From an uncultured Sphingomonadaceae bacterium (lineage in GTDB: Bacteria > Pseudomonadota > Alphaproteobacteria > Sphingomonadales > Sphingomonadaceae): 64,000 bases of DNA. The translations under genes and the position numbers were made by a program. This document shows positions 27,948 through 35,643 of the stretch, piece by piece. Below the pieces are notes generated by a model. It did not search any database, was not told the origin of the DNA, and worked only from the letters and a program-made list of their open reading frames with translations. Each line of letters begins with the position of its first letter. Within the stretch, counting starts at the first letter, position 1. Location: the NCBI GenBank assembly GCA_947504025.1, contig CANNFX010000002.1:310001-374000 (forward strand). Direction: 5' to 3'.

Positions 27948-28345
27948 TGCCATCAGATAATCCGATTACAAAAGGGCAGCCCGGTTCTACCGCGGCTGCC
28001 CTTTTCGGTTGTTGCCCACGCTGTAACGAGCGGACCCTGTTTGAAGGGCCGGTGAAGTTCGCACCGCGCTGTGCCAAATGCGAGCTCGATTTCTCGACAT
28101 TTAATGTCGGCGATGGTCCGGCCGGTTTCTTGACCTTGATAATTGGTGCGTTGATTACCGGCCTTGCACTCTGGCTTGAAGTATCGGTCAAACCGCCATT
28201 CTGGGTGCACATAATTCTGTGGGTTCCGCTGACGACCGGCGCAGTTGTGCTCGGCCTGCGCATGGCTAAGGCGGCACTGCTTCAGGCAGAGTACCACCAG
28301 CGCGCCGGTGAAGCACGAAATAGCAGTGAGAGCGACGATATATGA
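27947..28345 (+). CDS. DUF983 zinc-ribbon membrane protein
   Basis: A 132-aa protein starting MPSDNPITKGQPG. Two Cys pairs (CCPRCNERTLFEG near 22 and PRCAKCELDF near 45) form a probable zinc ribbon, followed by two membrane helices (FLTLIIGALITGLALWLEVSV and VHIILWVPLTTGAVVLGL). DUF983 genes sit between ctaE and SURF1 in many alphaproteobacterial oxidase operons, suggesting a part in oxidase assembly; no activity is proven that I know of. The ATG overlaps the ctaE stop and the stop overlaps the SURF1 start. Confidence 0.88.
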   Translation: MPSDNPITKGQPGSTAAALFGCCPRCNERTLFEGPVKFAPRCAKCELDFSTFNVGDGPAGFLTLIIGALITGLALWLEVSVKPPFWVHIILWVPLTTGAVVLGLRMAKAALLQAEYHQRAGEARNSSESDDI

Positions 28346-28932
28346 TCCGCCAATTCCCCGTCATTCCAACCATCATCGTTCTTGTTGCCGCCGCTACTAT
28401 GGTTGCGCTCGGCTTCTGGCAGCTTGGCCGAATGGATGAAAAGGAGGCGTTGATCGCCCGTTATGCGTCGGCCAGCCAAAGCAATGTTCAAGTCGTATGG
28501 CCGCGGAGTGAGGAGGACTATGAGCAAGCGCTCTACAGTCCCAGCTCGGTGAACTGCGAACGTGTGCTTGGCTTCGGAAGCATCGCAGGAGCAAGTGAGC
28601 GCGGCGGTAAGGGCTGGGCCCATGTCGCTCGTTGCATTCTGCCAGATGGGACAGGGGCCGACGTGGCACTTGGCTACTCTCGCGACCCTAATCCCGGAGA
28701 ATGGGCGGGCGGCCAAGTCAGCGGTATCATTGCCCCTGCTCGAAACAGTATCAAACTGGTGGCGATGCCGCCGCAAGCTGACCTCGGGCAACTCGCACGG
28801 CCTGACCCGAACGATCTACCCAATAACCACCTCGCTTATGCCGGGCAGTGGTTCTTCTTTGCGCTAACAGCGCTGGTTATTTATTGGCTCGCCGTTCGCA
28901 AGCGGCTTGCTAGGCCAACGGACGAAGGCTAA
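28342..28932 (+). CDS. SURF1 family oxidase assembly protein
   Basis: SURF1 (Shy1) proteins help place heme a into subunit I. The 196-aa protein has an N-terminal helix (FPVIPTIIVLVAAATMVALGFWQLGRMDEKEALIARY, with the typical GFWQLGR), a periplasmic domain, and a C-terminal helix (NNHLAYAGQWFFFALTALVIYWLAVRKR) with the conserved NxHxxYAxxW pattern. It is shorter than the usual 230-250 aa, and the middle domain is compact. It overlaps the DUF983 gene by 4 bases. Confidence 0.9.
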   Translation: MIRQFPVIPTIIVLVAAATMVALGFWQLGRMDEKEALIARYASASQSNVQVVWPRSEEDYEQALYSPSSVNCERVLGFGSIAGASERGGKGWAHVARCILPDGTGADVALGYSRDPNPGEWAGGQVSGIIAPARNSIKLVAMPPQADLGQLARPDPNDLPNNHLAYAGQWFFFALTALVIYWLAVRKRLARPTDEG

Positions 28933-28945
28933 CCGCGCTTTCGCT

Positions 28946-30343
28946 ATGAAATACCAATCGACCCGTGGTGGCGCAGAGGCGCTTTCGTTCGAAGATGTAA
29001 CGTTGGCCGGACTTGCTCCTGACGGCGGGCTGTATTTGCCGACTGAATGGCCACGCTTCAGTGAAGATGAGATCGCTGCCATGGCGGGCCTTCCATATGC
29101 CCAACTTGCCCAGCGGGTGATGCAGCCATTTGTTGGCGAAAGTCTGGCTCCCGAACGTCTGCTTGAACTATGCGAGCAGGCATATGGCCGTTTCGCCCAT
29201 GATGCGGTGACGCCTTTGGTCCAGCTCGATAGTCAGCATTGGTTGCTCGAATTGTTTCACGGTCCAACGTTGGCGTTTAAGGATGTCGCGCTTCAACTGC
29301 TCGGCTTGTTCTTTGAAGAATTCCTGAGCCGCAGCGGCGATGAGTTGACTATCGTTGGCGCGACCAGCGGTGATACCGGTTCCGCCGCTATCGATGCGGT
29401 TGCAGGCCGTGACCGGATCAATATTTTCATGCTGCACCCAGATGGCCGGATCAGTGATGTTCAGCGCCGCCAGATGACCACGGTAATTGCGCCAAACGTC
29501 CACAATATCGCTATCGATGGCAGCTTCGACCATGCTCAGGCATCCGTGAAACGCATGTTCAACGATGCGGCAGTGACCGATCAGTTTAATATCGGTGCGG
29601 TGAATTCGATCAATTGGGCACGCCTGATGGCGCAGGTCGTCTATTACTTTGCCGCCGCATTGCAGTTGGGTGCACCGAAGCGCAAAGTCGCTTTCTCAGT
29701 TCCGACAGGCAATTTCGGCGATGTTTTTGCCGGTTACGTGGCCGCGAAGATGGGATTACCTGTGGAGCGGTTGGTCGTCGCGACCAACATAAATGACATC
29801 CTTCACCGCGCTCTGTCTGATGGAGATTATTCCACTGGAACGGTTACGCCTACTGCTGCGCCATCAATGGATATTCAGGTCAGCTCCAATTTCGAACGCC
29901 TATTGTTTGATCTGGGAGGACGCGACGGCGCCGCAATGATGGCCCAAATGGATGGTTTCGAAAAAACACGTTCCATGCGCCTCACCAATTCTCAGCAGGG
30001 CGGGGCAGCTGCCCTGTTTACGAGCAAACGCTGCGACGAAGCGGAAATGTCACAGGCAATGCGCTGGGCCAAGGAGCATGCCGGACAGATCATTGATCCG
30101 CATACTGCTATTGGTCTGCACGCAGCACGAGCGGTAGAATGGGATGCTGGAACGCCGGTGGTTACGCTCGCTACCGCGCATCCAGCTAAGTTTCGCGATG
30201 CCGTGGAACGTTCAACTGGTCAGCGCCCATCGCTGCCAGCTCGCGTTGGCGAACTGTTTGAACGCGAAGAGCGCTACACGACGCTGCCAGGTGATTACGA
30301 TGCGATCACCGAATTCGTCACTGCACATGCGACACCGAAATAA
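28946..30343 (+). CDS. thrC: Threonine synthase
   Basis: ThrC converts O-phosphohomoserine to threonine with PLP. The 465-aa protein starts MKYQSTRGGAEALSFEDVTLAGLAPDGGLYLP, has the PLP lysine in GPTLAFKDVALQLLG near residue 111, the phosphate loop GATSGDTGSAAIDA near 141, and SVPTGNFGDVFAGY near 252. The start at 28946 matches the family; an upstream start at 28907 would overlap SURF1. Placement behind the oxidase operon is a common sphingomonad order as far as I recall. Confidence 0.96.
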   Translation: MKYQSTRGGAEALSFEDVTLAGLAPDGGLYLPTEWPRFSEDEIAAMAGLPYAQLAQRVMQPFVGESLAPERLLELCEQAYGRFAHDAVTPLVQLDSQHWLLELFHGPTLAFKDVALQLLGLFFEEFLSRSGDELTIVGATSGDTGSAAIDAVAGRDRINIFMLHPDGRISDVQRRQMTTVIAPNVHNIAIDGSFDHAQASVKRMFNDAAVTDQFNIGAVNSINWARLMAQVVYYFAAALQLGAPKRKVAFSVPTGNFGDVFAGYVAAKMGLPVERLVVATNINDILHRALSDGDYSTGTVTPTAAPSMDIQVSSNFERLLFDLGGRDGAAMMAQMDGFEKTRSMRLTNSQQGGAAALFTSKRCDEAEMSQAMRWAKEHAGQIIDPHTAIGLHAARAVEWDAGTPVVTLATAHPAKFRDAVERSTGQRPSLPARVGELFEREERYTTLPGDYDAITEFVTAHATPK

Positions 30344-31227
30344 TGGCAGAGCTGATTACCCAACCAGCGGTGATGACCGGCGAAGGCTGGGACGATTACC
30401 GGCTGCTCGATAGCGGCAATGGCCGCAAGCTCGAACAATATGGCGAGCGCCGTTTCATCCGCCCTGAAGCGCAAGCCATGTGGTCGCCGCGCCTGGCAGA
30501 ATGGGATGCCTCGGGCGAATTCGTACCCGGTTCCGACGAAGATGGTGGTGGCCGCTGGAATTACAGCGAACGCGTACCCAGCGGTTGGCCGATTGGTTGG
30601 CGCGACGTTCGGTTCGTGGCGCAATGCACGCCATTCCGCCATCTAGGCTTTTTCCCCGACATGGCCCCCGTATGGGATTGGATGCGAGGGCAACTTGCGG
30701 GAAAGCCTGATGCGACGTCACTCAATCTGTTTGGATATACCGGAGTCGGCAGCCTTGCGCTTAGCGAATGCGGCCCGGTCACCCATGTCGATGCTTCGAA
30801 GAAATCGGTCAACCAAGGCAAGGACAACGCGGCCCTCTCCAAAATGGACGACCGCACGATCCGTTGGATAGTTGATGACGCGGCCAAGTTCACTGCCCGC
30901 GAAGTTCGCCGCGAGAAACGTTATGACGGCATCATCCTCGACCCGCCGAAGTTTGGTCGCGGTCCGAATGGCGAAGTCTGGCGCATTGAAGCCGGACTGC
31001 CCGATTTGGTCGGCGACTGCCGAGCGCTGCTGGACGAAGACAGCAAGTTCCTGTTCCTCACTGCATATGCCGTGCGGATGTCTAGCCTCGCGCTCGGCGG
31101 TTTATTGGCTGAGAAGCTCAAGGGCCTGCCGGGCAAAGTTGAACACGGCGAATTAGCTGTGCGTGAATTTGGCGAGGATGGCCGCTTGCTACCGACCGCT
31201 ATCTTTGCGCGCTGGAGCAACAGCTAA
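30343..31227 (+). CDS. SAM-dependent methyltransferase, RlmI-like without PUA domain
   Basis: The 294-aa protein has a class I methyltransferase domain: SLNLFGYTGVGSLALSECG near 127 (motif I), THVDASKKSVNQGKDNAAL (ribose-binding Asp), and IILDPPKFGRGPNGEVW near 203 (the DPPxF catalytic motif of RNA cytosine-C5 and related base methyltransferases). The N-terminal 100 residues are not a recognisable PUA domain. rRNA is the likely substrate. Start overlaps the thrC stop (TAATG). Confidence 0.85.
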   Translation: MAELITQPAVMTGEGWDDYRLLDSGNGRKLEQYGERRFIRPEAQAMWSPRLAEWDASGEFVPGSDEDGGGRWNYSERVPSGWPIGWRDVRFVAQCTPFRHLGFFPDMAPVWDWMRGQLAGKPDATSLNLFGYTGVGSLALSECGPVTHVDASKKSVNQGKDNAALSKMDDRTIRWIVDDAAKFTAREVRREKRYDGIILDPPKFGRGPNGEVWRIEAGLPDLVGDCRALLDEDSKFLFLTAYAVRMSSLALGGLLAEKLKGLPGKVEHGELAVREFGEDGRLLPTAIFARWSNS

Positions 31228-31295
31228 CCACTGCCTTGCGAATCTTGCGCCGCAGTGCCAGTGCCGCGCCTCACTCTTGAACCGCCGGAGCCGAT

Positions 31296-31667
31296 ATGGC
31301 CGATAGTTTGATCCTCGAAGTTGCTGAACTCGAACACGATGTCCTGACGGGTATTTATTCGGAGGAGACGGGGAAGGCGCAGCCGTTGCGTTTTACCATT
31401 CAGGTCGAGATGAAGCCGCTTGACCGCTATGATGCGGAAATGCCGCTGACATGCAGCAAGAACTACATGGATCTGAAGGCCGCCGCCACTGATGCGCTGC
31501 CCGCTGGTATACATTTCAAACTGATCGAAGCGGTTGCCGATCATATTTGCGAAACATTGTTCGTGCAGGATGAACGTGTTCTGGCCGTGACGGTAAAAAT
31601 CGTGAAACTCGCCATAGCTGAACATAATGAGCAGATCGGAATTACATTGCGGCGAGAACGGCGTTGA
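31296..31667 (+). CDS. folB: Dihydroneopterin aldolase-like protein
   Basis: FolB cleaves 7,8-dihydroneopterin in folate synthesis. The 123-aa T-fold protein has VLTGIYSEETGKAQPLRFTI with the conserved Glu, KNYMDLKAA with the active-site Tyr, and VTVKIVKL with the catalytic Lys. The fit is good but some T-fold proteins act on other pterins; its neighbours are molybdopterin genes, so a pterin link is consistent. The next gene overlaps through TTGA. Confidence 0.8.
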   Translation: MADSLILEVAELEHDVLTGIYSEETGKAQPLRFTIQVEMKPLDRYDAEMPLTCSKNYMDLKAAATDALPAGIHFKLIEAVADHICETLFVQDERVLAVTVKIVKLAIAEHNEQIGITLRRERR

Positions 31668-32008
31668 TTGCCGTGCAAGCCGTCTTAAGGATTGATGCGC
31701 TACCGGACGAGGCGCTGGAAGCGGCTGCGTTATTCTATGCTGAATATGTTCCGCAGATACGCGATGCGTTGGATGGTGATGTCGAGTCGCTGGCTATCCT
31801 TCTACCCGGCGCTCCGCACGATCATACGGCTTGGCGGAAGGCGGCGGTGCAGGATCTGGCTCGTGAAGTCGCTCCGAAGCGGATCAATGTCGTCACCGGT
31901 CGTGATTGCCCCGCAATGGATGCTACTTTGGAGTGGCTCGAAAGTGCGCCGGGCATAACCGGACAGCTTTTGCCTGTGGATGGTACTGCTGCGACAATTA
32001 CGGCATGA
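31664..32008 (+). CDS. Degenerate Rossmann-fold protein
   Basis: A 114-aa protein from TTG at 31664, overlapping the folB stop. It has short Rossmann-like segments (VLRIDALPDEALEAAALFYAE, SLAILLPGAPHDHTAWRKAAVQDLAREVAPKRINVVTG, then ALEW-like helix) but no glycine-rich nucleotide loop. It looks like a shrunken short-chain dehydrogenase that lost the cofactor site. Its place between folB and moaA hints at a pterin-related role. No function is assigned. Confidence 0.65.
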   Translation: MIAVQAVLRIDALPDEALEAAALFYAEYVPQIRDALDGDVESLAILLPGAPHDHTAWRKAAVQDLAREVAPKRINVVTGRDCPAMDATLEWLESAPGITGQLLPVDGTAATITA

Positions 32009-32015
32009 TGCGCCG

Positions 32016-33020
32016 GTGAGTGCACCGGAACCTTTGATTGATCGCTACAATCGGCACGTCAGCTATTTACGGCTTTCGGTAACTGACCGTTGCGATCTAC
32101 GCTGCACATATTGCATGCCCGCGCGCATGACGTTCCTGCCCAAGGCAGAGGTGCTTAGCCTTGAGGAACTTTACGAGATGTCGCTCGGCTTCATGGCGCG
32201 CGGTATTCGAAAAATTCGACTAACCGGCGGAGAGCCTCTGGTGCGGCGTGAAATGATCGATCTTGTTCGGTCGTTGGGGCGTCACGTGGGGGCTGAGCTG
32301 GACGAGCTGACCATGACAACCAATGGTATGCAACTTGCCGCCCATGCTGATGCACTTGCAAGTGCCGGCATTCGGCGGATCAACGTCTCGCTCGATACGC
32401 TGGACCGTGACCGTTTTGCTAAACTCGCTCGCCGTGATGGCCTGCAGCAAGTGCTCAAAGGCATTGTCGCAGCGAAGGCCGCGGGCTTAGCCGTTAAACT
32501 CAATACCGTTGCGCTGAAGGGCGTGAATGAAGATGAGATCCCCAAGATCATGCAATGGGCACATGGCGAGGGGCATGACATGACTTTGATCGAAGTTATG
32601 CCGCTGGGCGAGGTTGATGGCGATCGAACTGACCATTATCTGCCGTTGACAGTAGTGAAGGATGCATTGGACGCGCAGTTCATCCTGACACCGAATGAAC
32701 ATCGCACGGGCGGCCCAGCGCGCTACTTCGATGTTGTAGAGACCGGCGGAAGGCTTGGCATGATCACGCCGCTTACCAGTAATTTCTGCGATGGTTGCAA
32801 CCGGGTGAGGGTGACGGCCACCGGTCAACTGTATCCGTGTCTGGGTGGCAATGAACAGATCGACATCCGCGCTGCCTTACGTTCGGGTGATCCTGAGGTT
32901 CAGCTAAATAGGGCGTTGGACGAGGCGATCCGAATCAAACCCGAGCGCCACCATTTTCGTATTGATAAGGCAGGTGCTGAGCCAGCCCAAGAGCGCCACA
33001 TGTCGATGACTGGAGGCTGA
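32016..33020 (+). CDS. moaA: GTP 3',8-cyclase (molybdopterin synthesis)
   Basis: MoaA is a radical SAM enzyme that rearranges GTP in the first step of molybdenum cofactor synthesis. The 334-aa protein from GTG 32016 has the SAM cluster motif CDLRCTYC near residue 26, LTGGEPL near 75, a second cluster in NFCDGCNRVRVTATGQLYPCLGG near 260, and the essential C-terminal Gly-Gly (MSMTGG). A longer in-frame start at 31980 lies inside the previous gene. moaD follows after 3 bases. moaB, moaC and moeA are not in this window. Confidence 0.95.
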   Translation: MSAPEPLIDRYNRHVSYLRLSVTDRCDLRCTYCMPARMTFLPKAEVLSLEELYEMSLGFMARGIRKIRLTGGEPLVRREMIDLVRSLGRHVGAELDELTMTTNGMQLAAHADALASAGIRRINVSLDTLDRDRFAKLARRDGLQQVLKGIVAAKAAGLAVKLNTVALKGVNEDEIPKIMQWAHGEGHDMTLIEVMPLGEVDGDRTDHYLPLTVVKDALDAQFILTPNEHRTGGPARYFDVVETGGRLGMITPLTSNFCDGCNRVRVTATGQLYPCLGGNEQIDIRAALRSGDPEVQLNRALDEAIRIKPERHHFRIDKAGAEPAQERHMSMTGG

Positions 33021-33023
33021 GCC

Positions 33024-33266
33024 ATGACAATTCGTATTTTGTTCCTCGGGCCACTGGCCGACTTGGCCGGACAATTGGAATGCGAGGTCGAAGGTCCGCT
33101 CGATTGGGATGGCTTACTCGCATTCGCCGGACCAGCGGTCGCCGAGCAGTTGCAGCTTGAGCGCGTTAATGTCGCCTGCGCAGGTAAAGTGCTGGCCGAT
33201 AAGACTGCGCTGTCTGCAGTTGATGGCGATGAAATCGCATTACTACCGCCTGTCAGCGGGGGCTGA
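33024..33266 (+). CDS. moaD: Molybdopterin synthase small subunit
   Basis: The 80-aa ubiquitin-like protein ends VSGG; this terminal diglycine is thiocarboxylated and donates sulfur to precursor Z. ILFLGPLADLAG is the first strand, and DGDEIALLPPVSGG is the standard C-terminus. It sits between moaA and moaE. Confidence 0.93.
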   Translation: MTIRILFLGPLADLAGQLECEVEGPLDWDGLLAFAGPAVAEQLQLERVNVACAGKVLADKTALSAVDGDEIALLPPVSGG

Positions 33267-33274
33267 GGATTCCG

Positions 33275-33721
33275 GTGCGCGATATAAGGCTGCTCACCGA
33301 GGTGTTCATTCCCGGGACGCTTATCGGACCGTTCTCAGGCGCTAATCCCGGCCTTGGCGGGATATGCACATTCATCGGTGAAGTCCGGGCTGAGGACGGC
33401 GTCGAAGCGCTCGAATTGACGCAATATGAACCGATCACTCTGCCCGGCATGCATGAGTTGGCCGACAGGGCTTTTGCGCGTTTTGACCTGATGGGATTGT
33501 TGATGGTGCACCGGGTCGGTCAAATGCTGCCCGGTGAACCGATTGTCTGCGTTTCCGCCGCTGCAAGCCACCGGCGGGATGCTATCGAAGCTGTCGATTT
33601 CTGTATGGATCATCTCAAGGGCAGGGCCTGGTTTTGGAAACGCGAAAAACGGGCCGGCGAATGGCGTTGGATTGAACCTCGTGATGAGGACTACACCGAC
33701 CTCGCTAGGTGGAAGGATTGA
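33275..33721 (+). CDS. moaE: Molybdopterin synthase catalytic subunit
   Basis: MoaE forms the heterotetramer with MoaD that makes molybdopterin. The 148-aa protein has GGICTFIGEVRAEDG, LELTQYEPITLPGM, VHRVGQMLPGEPIVCVSAAASHRRDAIEA and the catalytic FWKREK. It starts at a GTG 8 bases after moaD and ends the run of molybdopterin genes. Confidence 0.94.
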   Translation: MRDIRLLTEVFIPGTLIGPFSGANPGLGGICTFIGEVRAEDGVEALELTQYEPITLPGMHELADRAFARFDLMGLLMVHRVGQMLPGEPIVCVSAAASHRRDAIEAVDFCMDHLKGRAWFWKREKRAGEWRWIEPRDEDYTDLARWKD

Positions 33722-33733
33722 TGTTCATCTGAT

Positions 33734-33747
33734 TTGATCGTGGTCAA
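33734..33747 (+). promoter_or_regulatory. FNR box
   Basis: TTGAT-CGTG-GTCAA matches the FNR consensus TTGAT-N4-ATCAA in 9 of 10 positions. Its centre (33740.5) lies 32 bases upstream of the centre of a CATAAA hexamer at 33770-33775. This is the class II activator layout (box centred at about -41.5, start near 33782). The downstream gene starts at 33801, and an FNR gene is next but one. Confidence 0.75.
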
Positions 33748-33769
33748 GGCGCACTACGATTTGGGCCGA

Positions 33770-33775
33770 CATAAA
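33770..33775 (+). promoter_or_regulatory. -10 element of the FNR-dependent promoter
   Basis: CATAAA matches TATAAT in four of six positions and stands at the correct distance from the FNR box. No good -35 hexamer is present, as expected when FNR replaces it. Confidence 0.5.
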
Positions 33776-33800
33776 GGGGTATCGAATAGGAGAAGCCCCC

Positions 33801-34229
33801 ATGTCGAAGACCCTGACCCGTGAAACCATTGCCGACAAAGCGGCCATCCATTCTGAAACCGTTTTAGAGCAGGCTGCAAAAATCGATCGCAGCTTCGAAC
33901 TGCCACGCGGTCTCTATGTCGTCATGGCCATCTGCTATCTCGGCTTTTTGGTGATCATGACTTTGGCAGTGGCCAGTCCTGGCCTGATCGTGCCGATGGG
34001 GGCAATTGTCGCTTTTATCGGGATGTTCTTTGCAGTTCCTGGGATGATGCTGCGCCAAACTCCTAAAGCGGATAAGTTCGTGAAGAGTTGGGGGCAGCTT
34101 ATGTCACGCGGCATAAACACCAATACTGGCCGGCTCGCGGGTTCTGAAGCGGCCGTGCAGATGCTTATCCTGCCGGTGCTTATCGTAGGGTGGGGGCTCG
34201 CGATAGCAGTGATTATCGCTCTGGTCTGA
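33801..34229 (+). CDS. Membrane protein of unknown function under FNR box
   Basis: A 142-aa protein with a polar N-terminus of about 38 residues, a helix pair (GLYVVMAICYLGFLVIMTLAVA and IVPMGAIVAFIGMFFAVPGMML) and a C-terminal helix (MLILPVLIVGWGLAIAVIIALV). AGGAGA at 33788-33793 is the ribosome site. No known domain is recognised. It faces the FNR gene tail to tail. The FNR box suggests expression when oxygen is low. Confidence 0.8.
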   Translation: MSKTLTRETIADKAAIHSETVLEQAAKIDRSFELPRGLYVVMAICYLGFLVIMTLAVASPGLIVPMGAIVAFIGMFFAVPGMMLRQTPKADKFVKSWGQLMSRGINTNTGRLAGSEAAVQMLILPVLIVGWGLAIAVIIALV

Positions 34230-34237
34230 GCGTTTAA

Positions 34238-34918
34238 TCAAACCGGTGAGAGAAGCGCGGGGTCGACCAGTTCGATCCCGCGTGAACCGTTACGGCGGAT
34301 TGCGCCGCCTTTCTCCAAACGCGTAATTTGGCGGCTGACGGTTTCAATTGTCAGACCGAGCATATTCGCCATGTCCCCGCGGCTGAGGGGTAGATCAAAA
34401 TGATCCGCCGGATGGCAGGGTGATGAGCTGGCAGCGTTTCCCAGTGCCAGCAGAAACGAGCCAACTTTTTCTGCGGCACTGTTTCTACCGGCCAGTTCCA
34501 TCAATTCACGGCTGGCATGCAGATCTTCTTGTGAACGGCGTAGCAGTGCCCTGCTAAGCGCGGGATATCGTTCGATCGCACCTTCAAGGTCGGCCCTTGC
34601 AAATGTGCAGAGCTTGCTGTCGGTTAAGGCGACGACGTCGTGATGGGCAAAGGGTGAAAATAACTCGCCAATGAAACCGGACGGGTGGACGAGTGCCAAA
34701 ATACGTTCGTTCCCGTCGACATCGGTAGAACATACCTTCAGCGCGCCCGTAACGAGAGTCGCGCAGGCGGCATCTTCGTCACCAGCAGCGAACAGCATTT
34801 CACCACGCTTCAACTCGCGCGTTCGGCCCGCTGCAGAAAGCACTTCGCGTTCGCCCTCGGTGAGAACCGAACAGGCGGCACTGTCACGGACCGGGCAGGT
34901 GGCGCAGGCGAGGCTCAT
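34238..34918 (-). CDS. FNR-type oxygen-sensing transcription regulator
   Basis: A 226-aa Crp/Fnr protein. Cys5, Cys8 and Cys16 form C-x2-C-x7-C at the N-terminus, and Cys104 in TDSKLCTFA stands where E. coli FNR has its fourth cluster ligand, so a 4Fe-4S oxygen sensor is likely. The cyclic-nucleotide-fold domain spans 25-130, and the recognition helix IETVSRQITRLEKGG near 195 has the E-x-x-S-R that reads TTGAT half-sites. This resembles FnrN/FnrL of other alphaproteobacteria. Its start overlaps the stop of the upstream lipoprotein gene (ATGA). Confidence 0.92.
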   Translation of the reverse strand: MSLACATCPVRDSAACSVLTEGEREVLSAAGRTRELKRGEMLFAAGDEDAACATLVTGALKVCSTDVDGNERILALVHPSGFIGELFSPFAHHDVVALTDSKLCTFARADLEGAIERYPALSRALLRRSQEDLHASRELMELAGRNSAAEKVGSFLLALGNAASSSPCHPADHFDLPLSRGDMANMLGLTIETVSRQITRLEKGGAIRRNGSRGIELVDPALLSPV

Positions 34919-35427
34919 CGTGCAATCTGCCCGCGTAGCCTAGCAAGTACCGCATCTTCATCTGCGATTAGCGCAAGAACCTGGCCTCGCGCGGCAGTAA
35001 TCGGATCAAGTTGCTGTGCCTCCAATCGTGCATTCACATAAATCGATTCAATATCAGCCAATGCCACAGCTGCACGACTGCGAATCGATTCGAGATCGGA
35101 CAGCGCAACCTGGGCCGTTGCCCAACCGTCGCTTGCGACCGACGATTTGCTGGCAGATGAAACGATTCTCGATGTTCCAGGAACTGCCCGTTCGAATTCT
35201 GCGTGAATTGCAGATGCGGATGCAGTCAAATCTGCCAGACGCCTGAGTGTCTCCCCGCTGGGCGCCGCGACGGGGGTGGGAAGGGCGGTTTCACCCGGTT
35301 CCACCGGATCAAACGATCCCTGCACACGCTCCACATCGCGGATTTTCAGCGAGGGATAGCGGTCTCCGCTGCCGGTGCAGGCGCTTAGAGAAACCAGGGA
35401 AATTACAATGACGGCTTTACGTATCAT
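34915..35427 (-). CDS. Lipoprotein of unknown function
   Basis: From ATG 35427 the product is 170 aa: signal MIRKAVIVISLVSLSAC with the lipid-anchored Cys17, a proline-rich linker (VEPGETALPTPVAAPSGE), then a long helical region (LRRLADLTASASAIHAEFERAVPG and SDLESIRSRAAVALADIESIYVNARLEAQQ) likely to form a coiled coil. A longer start at 35487 would put 20 residues before the signal. It is translated just ahead of the FNR gene, an unexpected pairing. No known family recognised. Confidence 0.75.
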   Translation of the reverse strand: MIRKAVIVISLVSLSACTGSGDRYPSLKIRDVERVQGSFDPVEPGETALPTPVAAPSGETLRRLADLTASASAIHAEFERAVPGTSRIVSSASKSSVASDGWATAQVALSDLESIRSRAAVALADIESIYVNARLEAQQLDPITAARGQVLALIADEDAVLARLRGQIAR

Positions 35428-35502
35428 GGAAACAGCCATAGCAGCCTGTGCAACGCTTGCCAGTAAGACGAAAAAATCAACTGCCAAAACCGGTCACTAA
35501 AG

Positions 35503-35531
35503 TTGACAGGTCAGGTAGCTTCGCTTATCGG
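35503..35531 (+). promoter_or_regulatory. Promoter of rplU-rpmA
   Basis: TTGACA (35503-35508) is a perfect -35 hexamer and TATCGG (35526-35531) follows after 17 bases. Start of transcription near 35538 would leave a leader of about 105 bases before rplU, long enough for feedback control by ribosomal protein L21, though no specific structure could be confirmed. Confidence 0.5.
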
Positions 35532-35643
35532 CTCCCATCTTTCCGGCACCCTTTGCGGGCCGCCGGCGCATCGTCTATGTTTCGCTTTCGTTAGATCGCG
35601 ATGCCGGATGATGCGACACACGACAATGAACGGATAGAACACC

